Of a stretch of DNA of 64,000 nucleotides, positions 36,801 through 48,862 are shown one piece after another. Both the position numbers and the translations under genes were made by a program. Location of the stretch: contig JH720321.1 of the NCBI GenBank assembly GCA_000231825.2, forward strand, positions 785,258 through 849,257. The letters run 5' to 3'. Under the pieces are notes generated by a model. That model had not been told where the DNA came from. It saw only the letters and a program-made list of their open reading frames with translations, and did not search any database. The stretch is from Tetrahymena elliotti 4EA. Its lineage: Eukaryota; Ciliophora; Oligohymenophorea; Hymenostomatida; Tetrahymenidae. Positions within the stretch are counted from its first letter, which is position 1. The number at the start of each line of letters is the position of its first letter.

Positions 36801-39800
36801 TCAACACTTTTTTATTAAAATCCTATATGGCCTAATATTTGTATTATCTTCAACTGTATAGTAATTGATTTTTGATACTGGGCTTCTTACTTCTTTAGGA
36901 TTTACTCTACACTAAAATACTATTTTAAAAGTTTCACCATTAAATATTTAAGTTTTAATTGCATATTCTTCAGCAACTTTTATATCATCTGTTAAGTAAA
37001 CATTAGCTTTTTCTTCTGATTTAATAGTTTTTCCTATAATCCTACATTTACTTCCTCCATATCTATTTCTGATACCAGGTTATAAATTATTACTTGTAAT
37101 ACCTTAAATACAATTTTAGTTTGTTCCATGATAAAGCACAATCCAGGTTTCAGGATCAGCATTTGGAGATAACCAACGCATGTCATTTCCATATTTATCC
37201 TATAAATTTAATGCATAACCTTTATAACCTATAGGAAAGTGGTAAATATGATCTACAGGATATCTTTGATTATAAAACTTCAATTAGCCTCTAGGTTCAG
37301 AAGATTTTCCTTTAATATTACTCCAGTCTTAATTATATTTAGGGTTAAACATATCTGGGGAAAGCTTAGCAAATTCCAAAAGATTTTATTCACTAAAAGT
37401 GACACCAATATCTGAAAAATCTATTTTTTATTTAATTTGCTTATTAGTAAATTAGTCCGAATTAAATTAAATGTATATTTGGGGTACTTAAGTAAAGCAC
37501 AGGTTAACAATTATTACATCTTATTATGGATTCGAAGAACCTATTTAATTACCAATATTTGATTTAAAGTTTTCTAAAAATTAATTTAAACTCTCTAGTG
37601 ATTAAGTTTATATTAACTTATTATATAGACTTGTTTATTAGTTAAATTTTAATGAGAATTATGAGGCTTAATTGTGCATTCCAATTTCCATTAAAGATTG
37701 TTAGCATTAGTAGCTTTGTTCTTTTTTCAAATTATCTAATGGTTCATCAGTAATAAAAGTTGTAATTCCTTCACTTTTGTACATAGACTGTAAAGCTAAA
37801 ATGCATTTCATAGGATCAAGAGTAGAATCATTATTTTAAACTTTAGAATGTTGTCCCTATTTTTAAATATTTTATTATTCCTAAATGTATTTCTGAACTA
37901 CCTACTCATTTTTTGTCTTTTAATTAAACAGTATTCAATGATTTAGAAGCTTTAGCAAATTCAATTTGATTTTACTATATTTGCACTTTGGGATTTAACT
38001 AGCTTAAAACTTCATTAATTTTTTTATTGTTATTATCCACACATTTGCTCAAAGATATTTATTCAATAAATTATTTGACTGTTTCAATCTAATTTTATTT
38101 ATAATCATCTATCTCTTTTTAGAGTTTAAGTTTTTCATTCTTTAAATTTACTATTTCTTAGTTTTTAACTTTTAGAGTTTGTTAATATTCAAGGAATTAA
38201 TCATTTAAAACTTTTTATTATTGTAAATTTTCTTTTAACTTATCAAAATCTAGTTATTTTTATTTTACAGTTTCTTTGAGCTCTTGGTTTTGATTTTAGA
38301 TTTATATTAATTTTTATTGCGTTGTCTACTCTTGTTACTTTGATTTTTCCATCAGTTTTGCAATTTAATTAGTTAATGATTGTGTAATTTCTTTTTCCTT
38401 ATCAATTTCTAGTTATTTTTATTTTATAATTTTTAATAATTGATCTAGCTAAATTTATATTCCATTGTTTTTACTTTTTAGTTCTTTATTTTCATTTTCA
38501 TTTTGTTTTTGGAGTTATATTAATTTTTGCTTCTCTTCTTCTAAGCTTAATTTAATTAAGGAGATCTTATTATTTTAGGTCTTTAAATTTTCATTTTCAT
38601 TGCTCTTATCGCTTAAAGTTAGTTCAAGTTTTTAGTTTAAATTTTGAATATCTTCAATTTTTTTTAATTAAATTAATATTGCTTACTCTTTTTATTTCAT
38701 CAGTTTTGTATTTTACTCATTTAAATTTGTTTATGATTGTAAATTTTTATCAAAGTCTAGTTATCTTTATTTTAAATTTTCTAATTATTAATCTAGCTAA
38801 GTTTATAGTTGATTGTTTTTAGTTTTTAATTCTTTATTTTCGTCTTCATTTAGTTTTTGGATTGACATTAATTTTTGCTCTCTTCTTCTAAGCTTAATTT
38901 AATTAAGGAGATCTTATTATTTTAGGTCTTTAAATTTTCATTTTCTTTGTTTTTATCTTATATTGTTTACTCTTGTTATTTTGATTTTTCTATCAGTTTT
39001 GCAATTTAATCATTAAAAGATTATATATTTTCTTTTTATTCATCAATTTCTAGTTATTTTAGTTTTAAAATTTTTAATTATTAATCAAGCTAGGTTAATA
39101 ATTCATTGTTTTTACTTTTTAGTAATTTATATTCATCTTCGTTTTGTTTTTGGAGTCCTATTAATTTTTGCTTCTCTTCTTCTAAACTTTATTTAATTAA
39201 GGAGATCTTATTATTTTAGGTCTTTAAATTTTCATTTTCATTGCTCTTATCGCTTAAAGTTAGTTCAAGTTTTTAGTTTAAGTGTTGAATATCTTCAATT
39301 TTTTTTAATTAAATTAATATTATTTACTCTTTTTATTTCATCTGTTTTGTATTTTAATCATTTAAATTTGCTTATTGTTGTAAATTTGTATCAAAATCAA
39401 GTTATTTTTATTATAAAATTTTTAATTATTAATCTAGCTTTGTTTTTAATTGATTTTTTGTTTCGATGAGCTATTTATTTTTAATTTCATGATGTTCTTG
39501 GATAATAATTAATTTTTGCTTATCTATTTCAAAATTTTATTGGAGTTAGATGATCTTATCTTGATAGTCTTTATAGATTTTTTCTTTTTTGAAAGCTATG
39601 ATAGATTCTTCATTTTATTTTTAAAGATTTTAATTTTGTTATTTTAAGCTATCAATATCTTATATTTATTTAAATATAAGTTAATCTTTTTTATTAATAA
39701 CATTTAATCTTTTTTGCATCTTTTAATCATATTTATTCAAAATTTCTTTAGTTTTTGTAATTAATTAAATTACTTCTTTATTTTAAAATGAAGTAGAGTT

Positions 39801-40004
39801 TTAATTAAAAAGTTTGAGAAGTTCAAATTCAAAATCATTTTGGAAAAACTCACCACAGTCAGATTTATTTTCTATCTAATTATTATTTAATTCAGAATCT
39901 TCATTTTCTTCAGGACATTTATTTGAGTTACCTTGAATTAAATGTTTTATCATTTTTTTTAGAGATGAGTATTTTTTTATGTGATTTTAAAATTAATTAT
40001 TCAT
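36801..40004 (-). CDS. coiled-coil protein with C-terminal ADP-ribosyltransferase-like domain, copy A (two frame breaks)
   Basis: From ATG 40004 to TGA 36801-36803 the span is exactly 1068 codons, but the frame changes twice: one base is missing near 38880 (compared with two sister repeats at 38530 and 39170) and one is extra in the T6 run at 37913-37918. The two cancel. Read across them, there is a short N-terminus, about 650 residues of Lys/Glu/Gln coiled coil with internal repeats, and a C-terminal domain of about 180 residues. That domain holds VLYHGTN, YGGSKC, NVYLTDD, AEEYA, QCRVNP and IRPYRILIK, in the order of the H-G-[ST], Y and third-strand elements of PARP/diphtheria-toxin-type ADP-ribosyltransferases. 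Copy B next door has the same architecture with no break. The fold assignment is from pattern only. The gene is either recently dead or has two assembly errors. Confidence 0.65.
38518..39460 (-). repeat. near-identical DNA repeats inside the coiled coil of copy A
   Basis: A unit of about 300 nt at 38518-38830 recurs with few changes at 39159-39460, and its first 80 nt recur again at 38871-38950. The shared anchor gagatcttattattttagg begins at 38561, 38909 and 39203. The middle copy lacks one base in the run before the anchor (gctctcttcttc instead of gcttctcttcttc), which produces one of the frame breaks. High nucleotide identity indicates recent amplification or conversion. Confidence 0.85.
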
Positions 40005-40654
40005 ATTTTTAATAAATAAAAAAATTGCAGTTTATAAATCAATCTTATTAATTCTCTTTTTCAAAATAATAAAAAACATCTATTTCTAAATTTTTGTTTA
40101 CTCTTTTTTCTTTATAAAATCAGAGCTAGTCAGATATACCTTGCGTATATTGAAGAATTTTTTACTCATTTTATAAGCTTTAAATATTTCAATACTCAAC
40201 AAAGTAAAATAATTTTTCTAAATACCCCAATTAAAATTATAAATATATATTCTAATAATATCTTTAGATATAAAAAAACATTTCAAAATAAAAGATTATA
40301 TTTTTAAAATAAAAATAATATAGTAGTATATGAGCCATACTTAAGTCTCTTTTTTTAAAATAGACATAAAGCAAATGATAATTTGATTAAGCTTTTTACT
40401 AATAGCCTTTTTCAAAATGTAAGATAATATGAGATGGCCAAGATGCTCTAATGTCCTAATTTATTGATTAATTTTTTTATCAATTTTATAAGCTTATGAT
40501 ATGATTTTTCCAAACAAAACAAAATAAAATTATTTTCCTAAGCAATATAAATTTTAAAAACTATAAAAATTTCTATAAAATTGTAAATTGAAATATTTAT
40601 TTTTTTGGAAAGGATGATTGATAATTATGTTTATTTTAAAAAATGCATGTCTTT
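40005..40654. other. spacer between copies A and B, no gene seen
   Basis: AT-rich; the 3' region of copy B and the promoter of copy A should be here. Nothing else recognised. Confidence 0.55.
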
Positions 40655-43600
40655 TCAACATTCTTTTAATAATATTCTATAGGGCCTAATATTCAAGTTA
40701 TCTTCTACAGTGTAGTAACTTATCATACTTTCTGGGCTTTTAACTCCGCGAGGATTTACTCTACATTAAAAAATAATTTGAAACCTTTTACCATGATGCA
40801 TTTAAGTTTAAATTGCAAATGATTCAGCAACTTATATCCTATCTGTTAAGTAAACATTAGAATATGAACCTGATTTAATTTGGGTACCAGTAATTCTACA
40901 TTTTTATCCTTAATAAGCATTTCTTTAACCAGGTGCTAAATTGTAATTTGCAATACCATTAATAGCATTTTCATTAGTTCCATGGAAAAGGACAATCCAA
41001 GTTTTATCATCTGTCTTTTATGATAACCATGATTAGTCGCTTCCATATTTGCTTATATCTAATGCATAGCCTTTATAACCTACAGGAAAAGTGTAAACAT
41101 GATTTACAGGATTTGGTTAATTGTAAAACTTTAACTAGCCTCTAAATTCAGATTTTCCTTTATAGTTTTATTCATCCCAATACATATTATATTAAGGATT
41201 AAACATATTAACAGAAAGTTTTGCAGATTCTAGAAGGCTTTGTTCACTTAAAGAAACTCCAATATCTTTAAAATTAATTATTTTTTTAATTTCCTTATTA
41301 GTATATTTGTTCGAATTCACTTAAAAGTTTATCTAAGGTACTTATACAAAGCCAACTTTAATAATAACTACATCTTGTTATGGATTCAAAGAACCTATTT
41401 AATTGCCAATATTTTATTTAAATTTTTCTAAAAATTAATTTAAATTATTTGATGTTTAAGTCTACATTAACTCATTATATAGACTTGTTTATTCATTAAA
41501 TTTTAATGAGAAATACGAGGCTTTATTATGCATTCCTATTTAAATAAAAGATTATTATTTTTAATAGCTCTCTTCTTTTTCTAAATTCTGAATGGATTCA
41601 TCAGTAATGTAAGTTGTAACTCCATCTGCTTAATACATACTCTGTAAAGCTAAAAGGCATTCGATAGAATTTGGTTTAGTATTTTTATCTTAAACTTTAG
41701 AATTAACTGCCAAGTATTAGCTGTTTTGCTAATCACTTAAGTATTTCTGGACTATTTGCTCACTTTTAGATTTCAAATTAGCCTTTTGCTATTCAGTTGG
41801 TTTATTTTATTCTATGGTTGAGAATGCTTTAGCAAATTCTATTTGATTTTATTATATTTAAACTTGAGGATTTAATTAAGTCAAAACCTCTTTAACTTTT
41901 TTATCATCATTCTGTTCTTTGACTGAAATGTAAGATATGTTCTCGATTATTTTTTTTACTGCTTCTTACTGCTTTTATTTATTTTCTTCTAAATCTTTTT
42001 ACAGTTTGAGATTTTCTTTCTTCATATTTTCTATTTCTTAGTTTTTATCTTTAAGAGCTTGTTATAATAGTTAATAATTATATTCTGAGTTTTTTTGTAA
42101 TCCTTTTAAATTAGCTAACTCTTTATTAGTTTCATCCATTTTTTGTTATAAAGTATTTGCCTATTCCTACATTTTAGTAATATTTTAATCATTTAAGGTT
42201 TTCTGTTGTTGAATATCTTGCTTTTGCTTTTAGATTTCTAATTATTATGAGGTAACTGTTTCTTGTTCTTTTCTTAGCTAGATGCTTAATTCGTTGTTTT
42301 TATTAGCTAAATCATTGATTTATTTATTTTGAGAGTCAGCATTTACTTCTAAATTTTTCTGTAATTCATTTGTTTTAACAGCATTTCGTTCAAGTCTGAC
42401 TATATTTTAATTGAGTGTTTCATTTTGTTTTTGGATTGAAGCTAATTTTTACTTCTCTTCCACTAAGTTTTATTGAAGCAATTAGATCTATTTATTATTT
42501 TCTTGACCAATTTCTTAAAGCTTTTTATTTTGATCAACTTTTTCTTAAAGCTAAATCTAGAACTGTTCTAAATGTTTATTCTAATTTGTCAAAGTATTAA
42601 CTTAAGCCTTGAATTCAGAAATTTCATCTAATAATTTTTTCTTAGATTATTCAAACTCTTTTTCTCTCAATTCACTTTGGATTTTTTACTCATTCATCAA
42701 CTTTTCTAAACCTTTTTTATCTGAAGAAATTTGCTCTTTTAAATTTTTGAGACTACTCTCTAATTCATCACTATTTTAATTTTGCAAATAAATTTAATTT
42801 TCTTTATCAGTTAAGCTCTATTACAATTATTTTATTTTTTATTATGATTGTTAAAAGAGAGATTCATACTATCTTAAATTATTATAGTTTTTATTTAATT
42901 CATGCAATTTTTCATTCAGATCACTAATTTGCTATGATTAACTGCTGTTTAGTTCTTAGTATCTTATTTCATTTTCTTCAATTTATTACTACTTACTTTT
43001 TAATTATAGTTCAAGTTCGTTTTGTAATTTTCTTGAGTCAATCTTGAGTTAGTTGTAAGAGTTTTTGTGTTTTTCAATATTATTGTTGAGTTCATTTATT
43101 TATGTTTGTTTAGTCTGAACATCCATTCTCAATAAATTTATATTTTAAATGAATTATTACTCATTTTTTTAGAAGAGATCAAGAACATCTTAAAATTTTT
43201 TCAGGTGAAAATCTACTTCATTTTTATTGAGAAATTATGATTTTGTTTGTTAAAATGTTTAGAGCTATTAGCTAATTTATCTTAAATCACTCTCATCAAC
43301 TCTTTTTGGAAGTTTTACTTCTATATTTTGTTAGACTTTTTTTGGTTTCTATACAAAATCATTATTAGTTATTAATGTTTGATTTATTGGAAAATCTTAA
43401 GAAATACACAAAGTCTGATTTATTAAACCTAAAGAGTTTTAGTTTTAATTCTGTTGATTAAAAGGAACACATATTTATTCCATAAAAGAATTCTTGAAAG
43501 TACTGATACTTTCTCTTTATAAATCAATACTTTAATTGTTTGACTTTATCTTAGCCTAAATTCCAATTTACTTGTTTTATAATGGTGATTCATCCATGTT

Positions 43601-44290
43601 TTTACTTCGTACATTATAACTAGTATTATTAGAATTATCATAAGATGATTATTATTTATTATTCTCCTCTCTTTTTTTAAACTAAAATGGGGGTTCGGGT
43701 GATATCAAATTTTATTTTTTTGATAAAGGTGATGCATCTCTCCTCTTATTTAGTGGATTATTATTATAGTTTGAAAAGTCGTTCTATATTTATTGTGAAT
43801 GAGTGTATTAATTTTTTTAATACAGATAAGGGGATTAAAGTTGAAAAGTAATTTATTGTTTTGATTATGGTGATTTATCTATGAGTATATTTGGGTTATT
43901 ACTATTTCTATCAACATAAGATTAATCCTAATATTGTTATTAAGAGTTAAAGTTTTAATTTTATTGAAGTAGATTAGGAGGTAAATTTTGATTATTTGCT
44001 TCCCCTTTTAAATATGGCTACTAGCAATTAATATAATTAGAATTAAAGCGAAAAGTAGATTTGTATTCCTTTCCAAATTCAGCGTTATTTTAAGTATTAG
44101 AGTAGCTATTTTGAATAGATAATAGTGAGGCATTATCTATAATTTCGCGTTTTTGATTATTTTTAGAATAATAATCATAATCAAAACCATTACTATTTTA
44201 GTTTTAAATTTATTGTGCTTGAGCTGGGAAGCTATTAATTTTTTGTTCATTCTATTGGATTTATTTTTGACTATAGCTAAAGTGATCCAT
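40655..44290 (-). CDS. coiled-coil protein with C-terminal ADP-ribosyltransferase-like domain, copy B (1211 aa)
   Basis: One uninterrupted, intronless frame of 1212 codons: ATG at 44290 (TGA two codons upstream), TGA at 40655-40657. Residues 1-340 are Asn/Gln/Ser-rich and probably disordered. Residues about 340-850 are continuous coiled coil with KIQNEL-type heptads. A conserved linker follows, shared with copy A (IGMHN and SLKFN). The last 180 residues form a compact domain with WIVLFHGTN, NVYLTDRIQVAESFA, FQCRVNP and NIRPYRILLK. These resemble the His-Gly-[Ser/Thr], Tyr and final-strand elements of the PARP/diphtheria-toxin fold; similar YHGT...IRPY domains occur, to my memory, in fungi and other protists without known function. 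If active it would transfer ADP-ribose from NAD; the usual catalytic Glu is not obvious, so activity is uncertain. No signal peptide or membrane segment is present. Confidence 0.85.
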
Positions 44291-45213
44291 TTTTCAATTT
44301 GAAGGGTCTTTTGTCTTTAGCTTTAGTAGCTTCTGCTAATTTTTCAATATGGTTCTAGATTTTCTTTTCTTTCAAAAATTTGTTTAATTTAGAAAAGAAA
44401 ATTATAATCTCTTCAGATTTTGATCAATTTTTGAATAGCATTAGGAAAAAAAAGAGAAATAATTTAATAATAATTTTTTATAAATAGAAATAGATAATTT
44501 ATTATGATATTTTTTTCATTTTTACTTCTTTTAAAAGACTAACTAAAATTAATAATAACATACATTTACTATTATTTTTGAAATGTTTAATTTAATTAAA
44601 GTGTATTAAAGGCACTTTAAAAAAAGAATGATAACATTTAGATCTATAACTTGAAAAAAACCTTTCGATCTCATAATTTAAAAATTTTCATACATAAAAT
44701 AAATTTATTGAAAGACAATTTAATTTTTTAAAATAAAAAAGGCAATCAATATCCTAATTAAAGTTTCTTACTAAATTATCAAATACAGTAAATCCTCATA
44801 AATTGTCACCATATTTTCTGAATCTTTAGAAAAATTAAATTTCAGTAATAATTTAACTTTAAAAAAATAGGGGAGGTGGGAACCAAGTCATTATTTAATG
44901 AGGATCTACATTATATTAAATTTAAATAAAAAAAATTTCATATGAAAATATTCCTAAAACCTTATGATCATTTTTAAAGATAATACTTACTTAGTAAGGA
45001 TTTAGGTTTACATAATTATTTTTTTATTAAGTTGAAAGTAAATTTAAGGATTAAATATCATTTTAATAACCAATTACTTATTTTTAAATATTACCTATTA
45101 CCTTGTGAAAAAATTACTATTTATAAAAAGATAGAAAATTATTGTTTTTCAATAATCTCATATACTTAACTATTCAATATGTAACTAAAGAATACACAAA
45201 TTTATTATAAATT
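44291..45213. other. intergenic, with a short open frame beside copy B
   Basis: Mostly AT-rich. On the minus strand about 44300-44440 is open for some 45 codons in a different frame from copy B (Lys/Glu-rich, with KLAEATKAKDK), without an ATG. It may be an upstream exon, a 5' untranslated region or chance. Nothing else recognised. Confidence 0.5.
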
Positions 45214-46671
45214 TCAATTATTTACAAATTATCTATTTTATTTTTCTAAGAATCTTCTTAAGTTACTTTCTAGTTAGATAAATGATCTGTTTTTTAAATA
45301 TTTTTTTGAATAAATTTTTAGAATAATCAAAAATAATGGCTATAAAAAGTATATAATTTAAACAGAACCTATACTTAACGAAACAAATACTGGTACATAA
45401 CCAAAATTGTGTAATAGTGCATATCCCTAGCATTTTATAACTGAGTTTTCGTCATTCAAACATGAAACCAATTCATAATACTATCCTTCAATTAAGGCAC
45501 AATTTATGCTAGAGAATAAAGAGATAATTATGCAAATAATTAGAGTAAGATTAGGTGGGATATCATTTTGGAAAAAATAATATAAGCATTTGATGAATGT
45601 AAGAAATATTTAAGCGGTTATCAAATATTTAGTTACTTACATAATTGTCTCTACTATAAATTTTTGAGATATGATGCAATAAGAAATGAAAAAAGCAATT
45701 AAAAAAGCAATAAATATCAATATACCAAATAGGGTATCAAACACATTCAAATCAAGATTATAATACTCTGCAAGTCGAGTAAAACCACTTTGGGTATAGT
45801 TGTAATCATAAGAAAAGCTATAGGTAGTATGGATTATTAATATAAACATAAAGTTTTAGTTAGTAAAATATCTTAGAATGTCTTTCAATGATAAACCCAT
45901 ACCTTGGTAAACTAAATATTTTTAATATTTCCTAGATCTTGATCTAATTGTTTCTATTTTACCATAGCTAAAAAATATTATTAAAGAGCTTACAACGAAA
46001 GCTACAAAATAAGCAGATTTCATTAAAGGTGAAGTAAAAATTTCTTTTTAGTCAAAGTAACCTAGGATGACCACAATTAAGCTGTTAAATCGATTTACAA
46101 GTTACAAAAATATATTTTTAGCGAACCTCTACTTTAGATCGTAATAGGAATTAAATATGACCATCTGGATGCAAAAGAAAACCTATTGAAATACTAAATT
46201 ATCTAAAAAACCTACAAAAACATGAAATTATTCAGAATCATATCTTTATTAAAACATGTTTAATAATACACAGAATAAAGTTTAGCAAACACAGATAATA
46301 AAAGATGTATTAAATGAGATTATGTCTACCATGTAGGCAAATATTTAACCAAAGATTATCCCAAGACTTATGTTTAAAATTTTAGGAATATTGGAGTTAA
46401 TATTTATAGATATTGCATTTTAAGCCAAAAAATAGTTTGTTGATAATTAAAATAGTATAGTTCCTAAAAACATAATATTTGATAGCTTCTTTTTAACAAG
46501 CCAAACTTCATACTATATTTTCTTTTCCAATTTTGGAATTGACAACAGACGACTCCTTTTATTTTTTTTATTACCTGTACTATTTGGCTTAACTTCTATT
46601 TTTTGGATCAAATTTTATCTACTCATTGCTTCTTAGTTTGTCTTTATTATTATTAATTATTTTTTTGGCAT
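45214..46671 (-). CDS. polytopic membrane protein, possible major-facilitator-like transporter (485 aa)
   Basis: Intronless frame of 486 codons on the minus strand, ATG 46671 and TGA 45214-45216. The N-terminal 60 residues are basic and hydrophilic; ten to twelve hydrophobic segments follow, with a longer polar loop around the middle (IETIRSRSRKYQKY), then a short basic tail. The two-half layout with a central basic loop fits a major facilitator superfamily transporter. I could not find the family signature G-x-x-x-D-R-x-G-R-R, so the class is tentative and the substrate unknown. The nearest genes (coiled-coil/ART-like and GST) do not define a role. Confidence 0.75.
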
Positions 46672-47075
46672 ATAATTTTATTAAAACAAATTCAAATACT
46701 GACTAAAAAATTTAAAATATAATTTCACATGAAAGATACTTAATAAAATTTTTTTAATTGATTCAACAACAAGTAACTCAATTTTAACCATAAAAATATT
46801 CATTTTCTTTTTTTTCTAATTTATTTAAATTTATTTGCCTAAAATATAAAAAAATGCTTTAATTTCTTCTTACTAACTAATAATTTCTTCATTAATCATT
46901 AAAAAAACAAATTTTTGCGATTTTGAAAATAAGAGATAACTGATATTTGCAAAATAATTATAGAATAAAACTCAAGTTAATTGATTTGTAGTGATATTTA
47001 CAAGAGCTAAAATATTTCATTCTTTAATAATTAATTGATAATAAGTTCATAAATTTTTATAATTAATTCACTCAA
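46672..47075. other. intergenic, no gene seen
   Basis: Spacer upstream of the membrane protein gene and downstream of the first GST. No element assigned. Confidence 0.6.
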
Positions 47076-47790
47076 TCAATCAATGCCAGACCAAGTTGCG
47101 AAAGCTGGAGGAAGGAATTTCTTTTTGTAAATTCTATCTGAATTCAAATACTCTTTAATTTTAGGGATATTTTCTATCCTGTCAATAAACTGTTGCAATT
47201 ATGGAGTAATGCTTTCAGGAAAAATGTTTTTGAAATATTATAGCTGCTCATAGAACATAAAATCTGTAATAGTTAATTCTCCTAATAAAAACTACTTATC
47301 CCCTAAGAAATCAGATGTTTTCTATTTTAAATTTACATTTATTTTAATAAAAATATTTAAAAAATATTACCTTCAGCATTGCAGAAAGCTTTGAAGCATA
47401 AACATCATCTTTTATAGTATGGAATTATGGATTAAAGCATAAATCTCCAATAACCTTTCCGGTATCTTTGATAACTGAAGCTACTTAGTGAACTTTAGTT
47501 TCTCTGATAAAATCATTTTTATCTGCTCCTAACAAATCTAGTCTATTATATTTTTTGCAGAGATAAATGATAATTGCATAAGATTCTGTTAAAACAAAGT
47601 CTCCTTATTTAATGTAGGGTAAATTAGGAAATTCAGTTCCCAATTCTTTTTTGTCTTTTCCAAACCATTCTTCATAGGTATTGTAGCTTTTTTATTCATA
47701 AGGAACTTCTAAATATTCAAGAAGGTATCTTATAGTTTAAGCGATTCCCCTAAATGGCCAATAAGCTAATACTAACTTTTCTTCAGACAT
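47076..47790 (-). CDS. glutathione S-transferase, mu-like, copy 1 (221 aa)
   Basis: Two exons on the minus strand: 47790-47371 and 47321-47076, with a 49-nt intron. The start LVLAYWPFRGIAQTIRYLL has the mu-class Y-W-x-x-R-G signature with the catalytic-type tyrosine at residue 10, followed by NLPYIKQGDFVLTESYAI, where the Pro and Glu-Ser contact glutathione in GSTs. The C-terminal half is the helical domain with FLLGELTITDFMFYE. Length is normal for a cytosolic GST, which conjugates glutathione to electrophiles. Three more GST genes lie in the same orientation, each with one intron at the equivalent place, so all four come from tandem duplication. Copies 1 and 2 are much more diverged than 3 and 4. 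Confidence 0.95.
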
Positions 47791-48146
47791 ATTATGCTAT
47801 TTTTATCTTATTTTATTCAGAAACAAAATATATAGTAAATTTAATTAGTAATACAAATTATTAAAAAAGATTTGCTCAATAATAAATATTAGCTACTTTA
47901 CAAATAAAATATTTATCCAATTAAATTAACACAAAAATACATTATTTCATACAAGGATACAAAAAAAATTAAAAAAGATTTGTGTTAAATAGATTTGATA
48001 ATATGAATTTAAAAAGATGTTATTTAAACAGCTATAAATAAAATGCTAACATAAATAAAAAAAGGATATATTTAAATATGATATATCTCTTAAATTAATT
48101 ATTTTAACTTTAACATAAAAAGAATTATGATTGATCTGATTCTTCA
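47791..48146. other. spacer between GST copies 1 and 2
   Basis: AT-rich intergenic sequence; promoter of copy 1 and 3' end of copy 2. No motif assigned. Confidence 0.6.
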
Positions 48147-48862
48147 TCATTAAGGTCCTGGCCAAGTATAGCACTGAGATGGTAAAAATTCTTTAAGATT
48201 TATATCAGGTTACAATAAATATTCTTTAATGCCAGGTAAATTTTCAAAATTTATAATGTAATCAGATAATTGTTTATTAATTGTTTATGGGTATATATGT
48301 TTGTAATAATTAAGTATTTCATAGAATACGAAATCAGCATATGTTAGTTCTCCAAGTAGATATTATTAATTTCCAAGGATCTTGACTATTTTCTATTATT
48401 TTAAAAAATGAAGATAGAGTTTAAACAAAAATAAATTACATCAAGCATGCCCTACATTTTTTCATTTAGCATCTTTTCTTTAATATTTTCAAAATCCTTA
48501 CTAAGACAAATATTATAGTTAAACTCTCTTGTTACATCTCTAAAGTAGCCTAAAAGTTGTTAAACTTAAACTTCCTTAAAGTTAAATGACCCATCTCTAT
48601 TTTAACCCAAAAGATCATGCCTGTTAGCTCTTTTTATTAAGTATATTGGAATAGCAGCTGACTCTGTAAGTTTCACATCCTTGTCTATCCAATAAGGAAT
48701 GTTAGGTAAGTCTAAATCAATATTAGGTTTTTCATGAACAAACCATTCATCAAAAGTAGTGTAGATTTTAGAATTATGCTCAATTTTTAAATAAGCTAGC
48801 AAGAAACGAATTGGTTATGCGCTTCCTCTCACCCACCAATATCCAAAAGTACCTTACAACAT
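48147..48862 (-). CDS. glutathione S-transferase, mu-like, copy 2 (222 aa)
   Basis: Two exons: 48862-48440 and 48392-48147, 47-nt intron at the same codon position as in the other copies. The N-terminus FGYWWVRGSAQPIRFLL has the Y-W-x-x-R-G motif with Tyr at residue 8. NIPYWIDKDVKLTESAAIPIYL forms the glutathione site (Pro, then Glu-Ser), and YLLGELTYADFVFYE marks the C-terminal domain. In the usual dimer this would conjugate glutathione in the cytosol. It differs clearly from copies 3 and 4 in sequence, so a separate substrate range is plausible but not shown. Confidence 0.95.
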
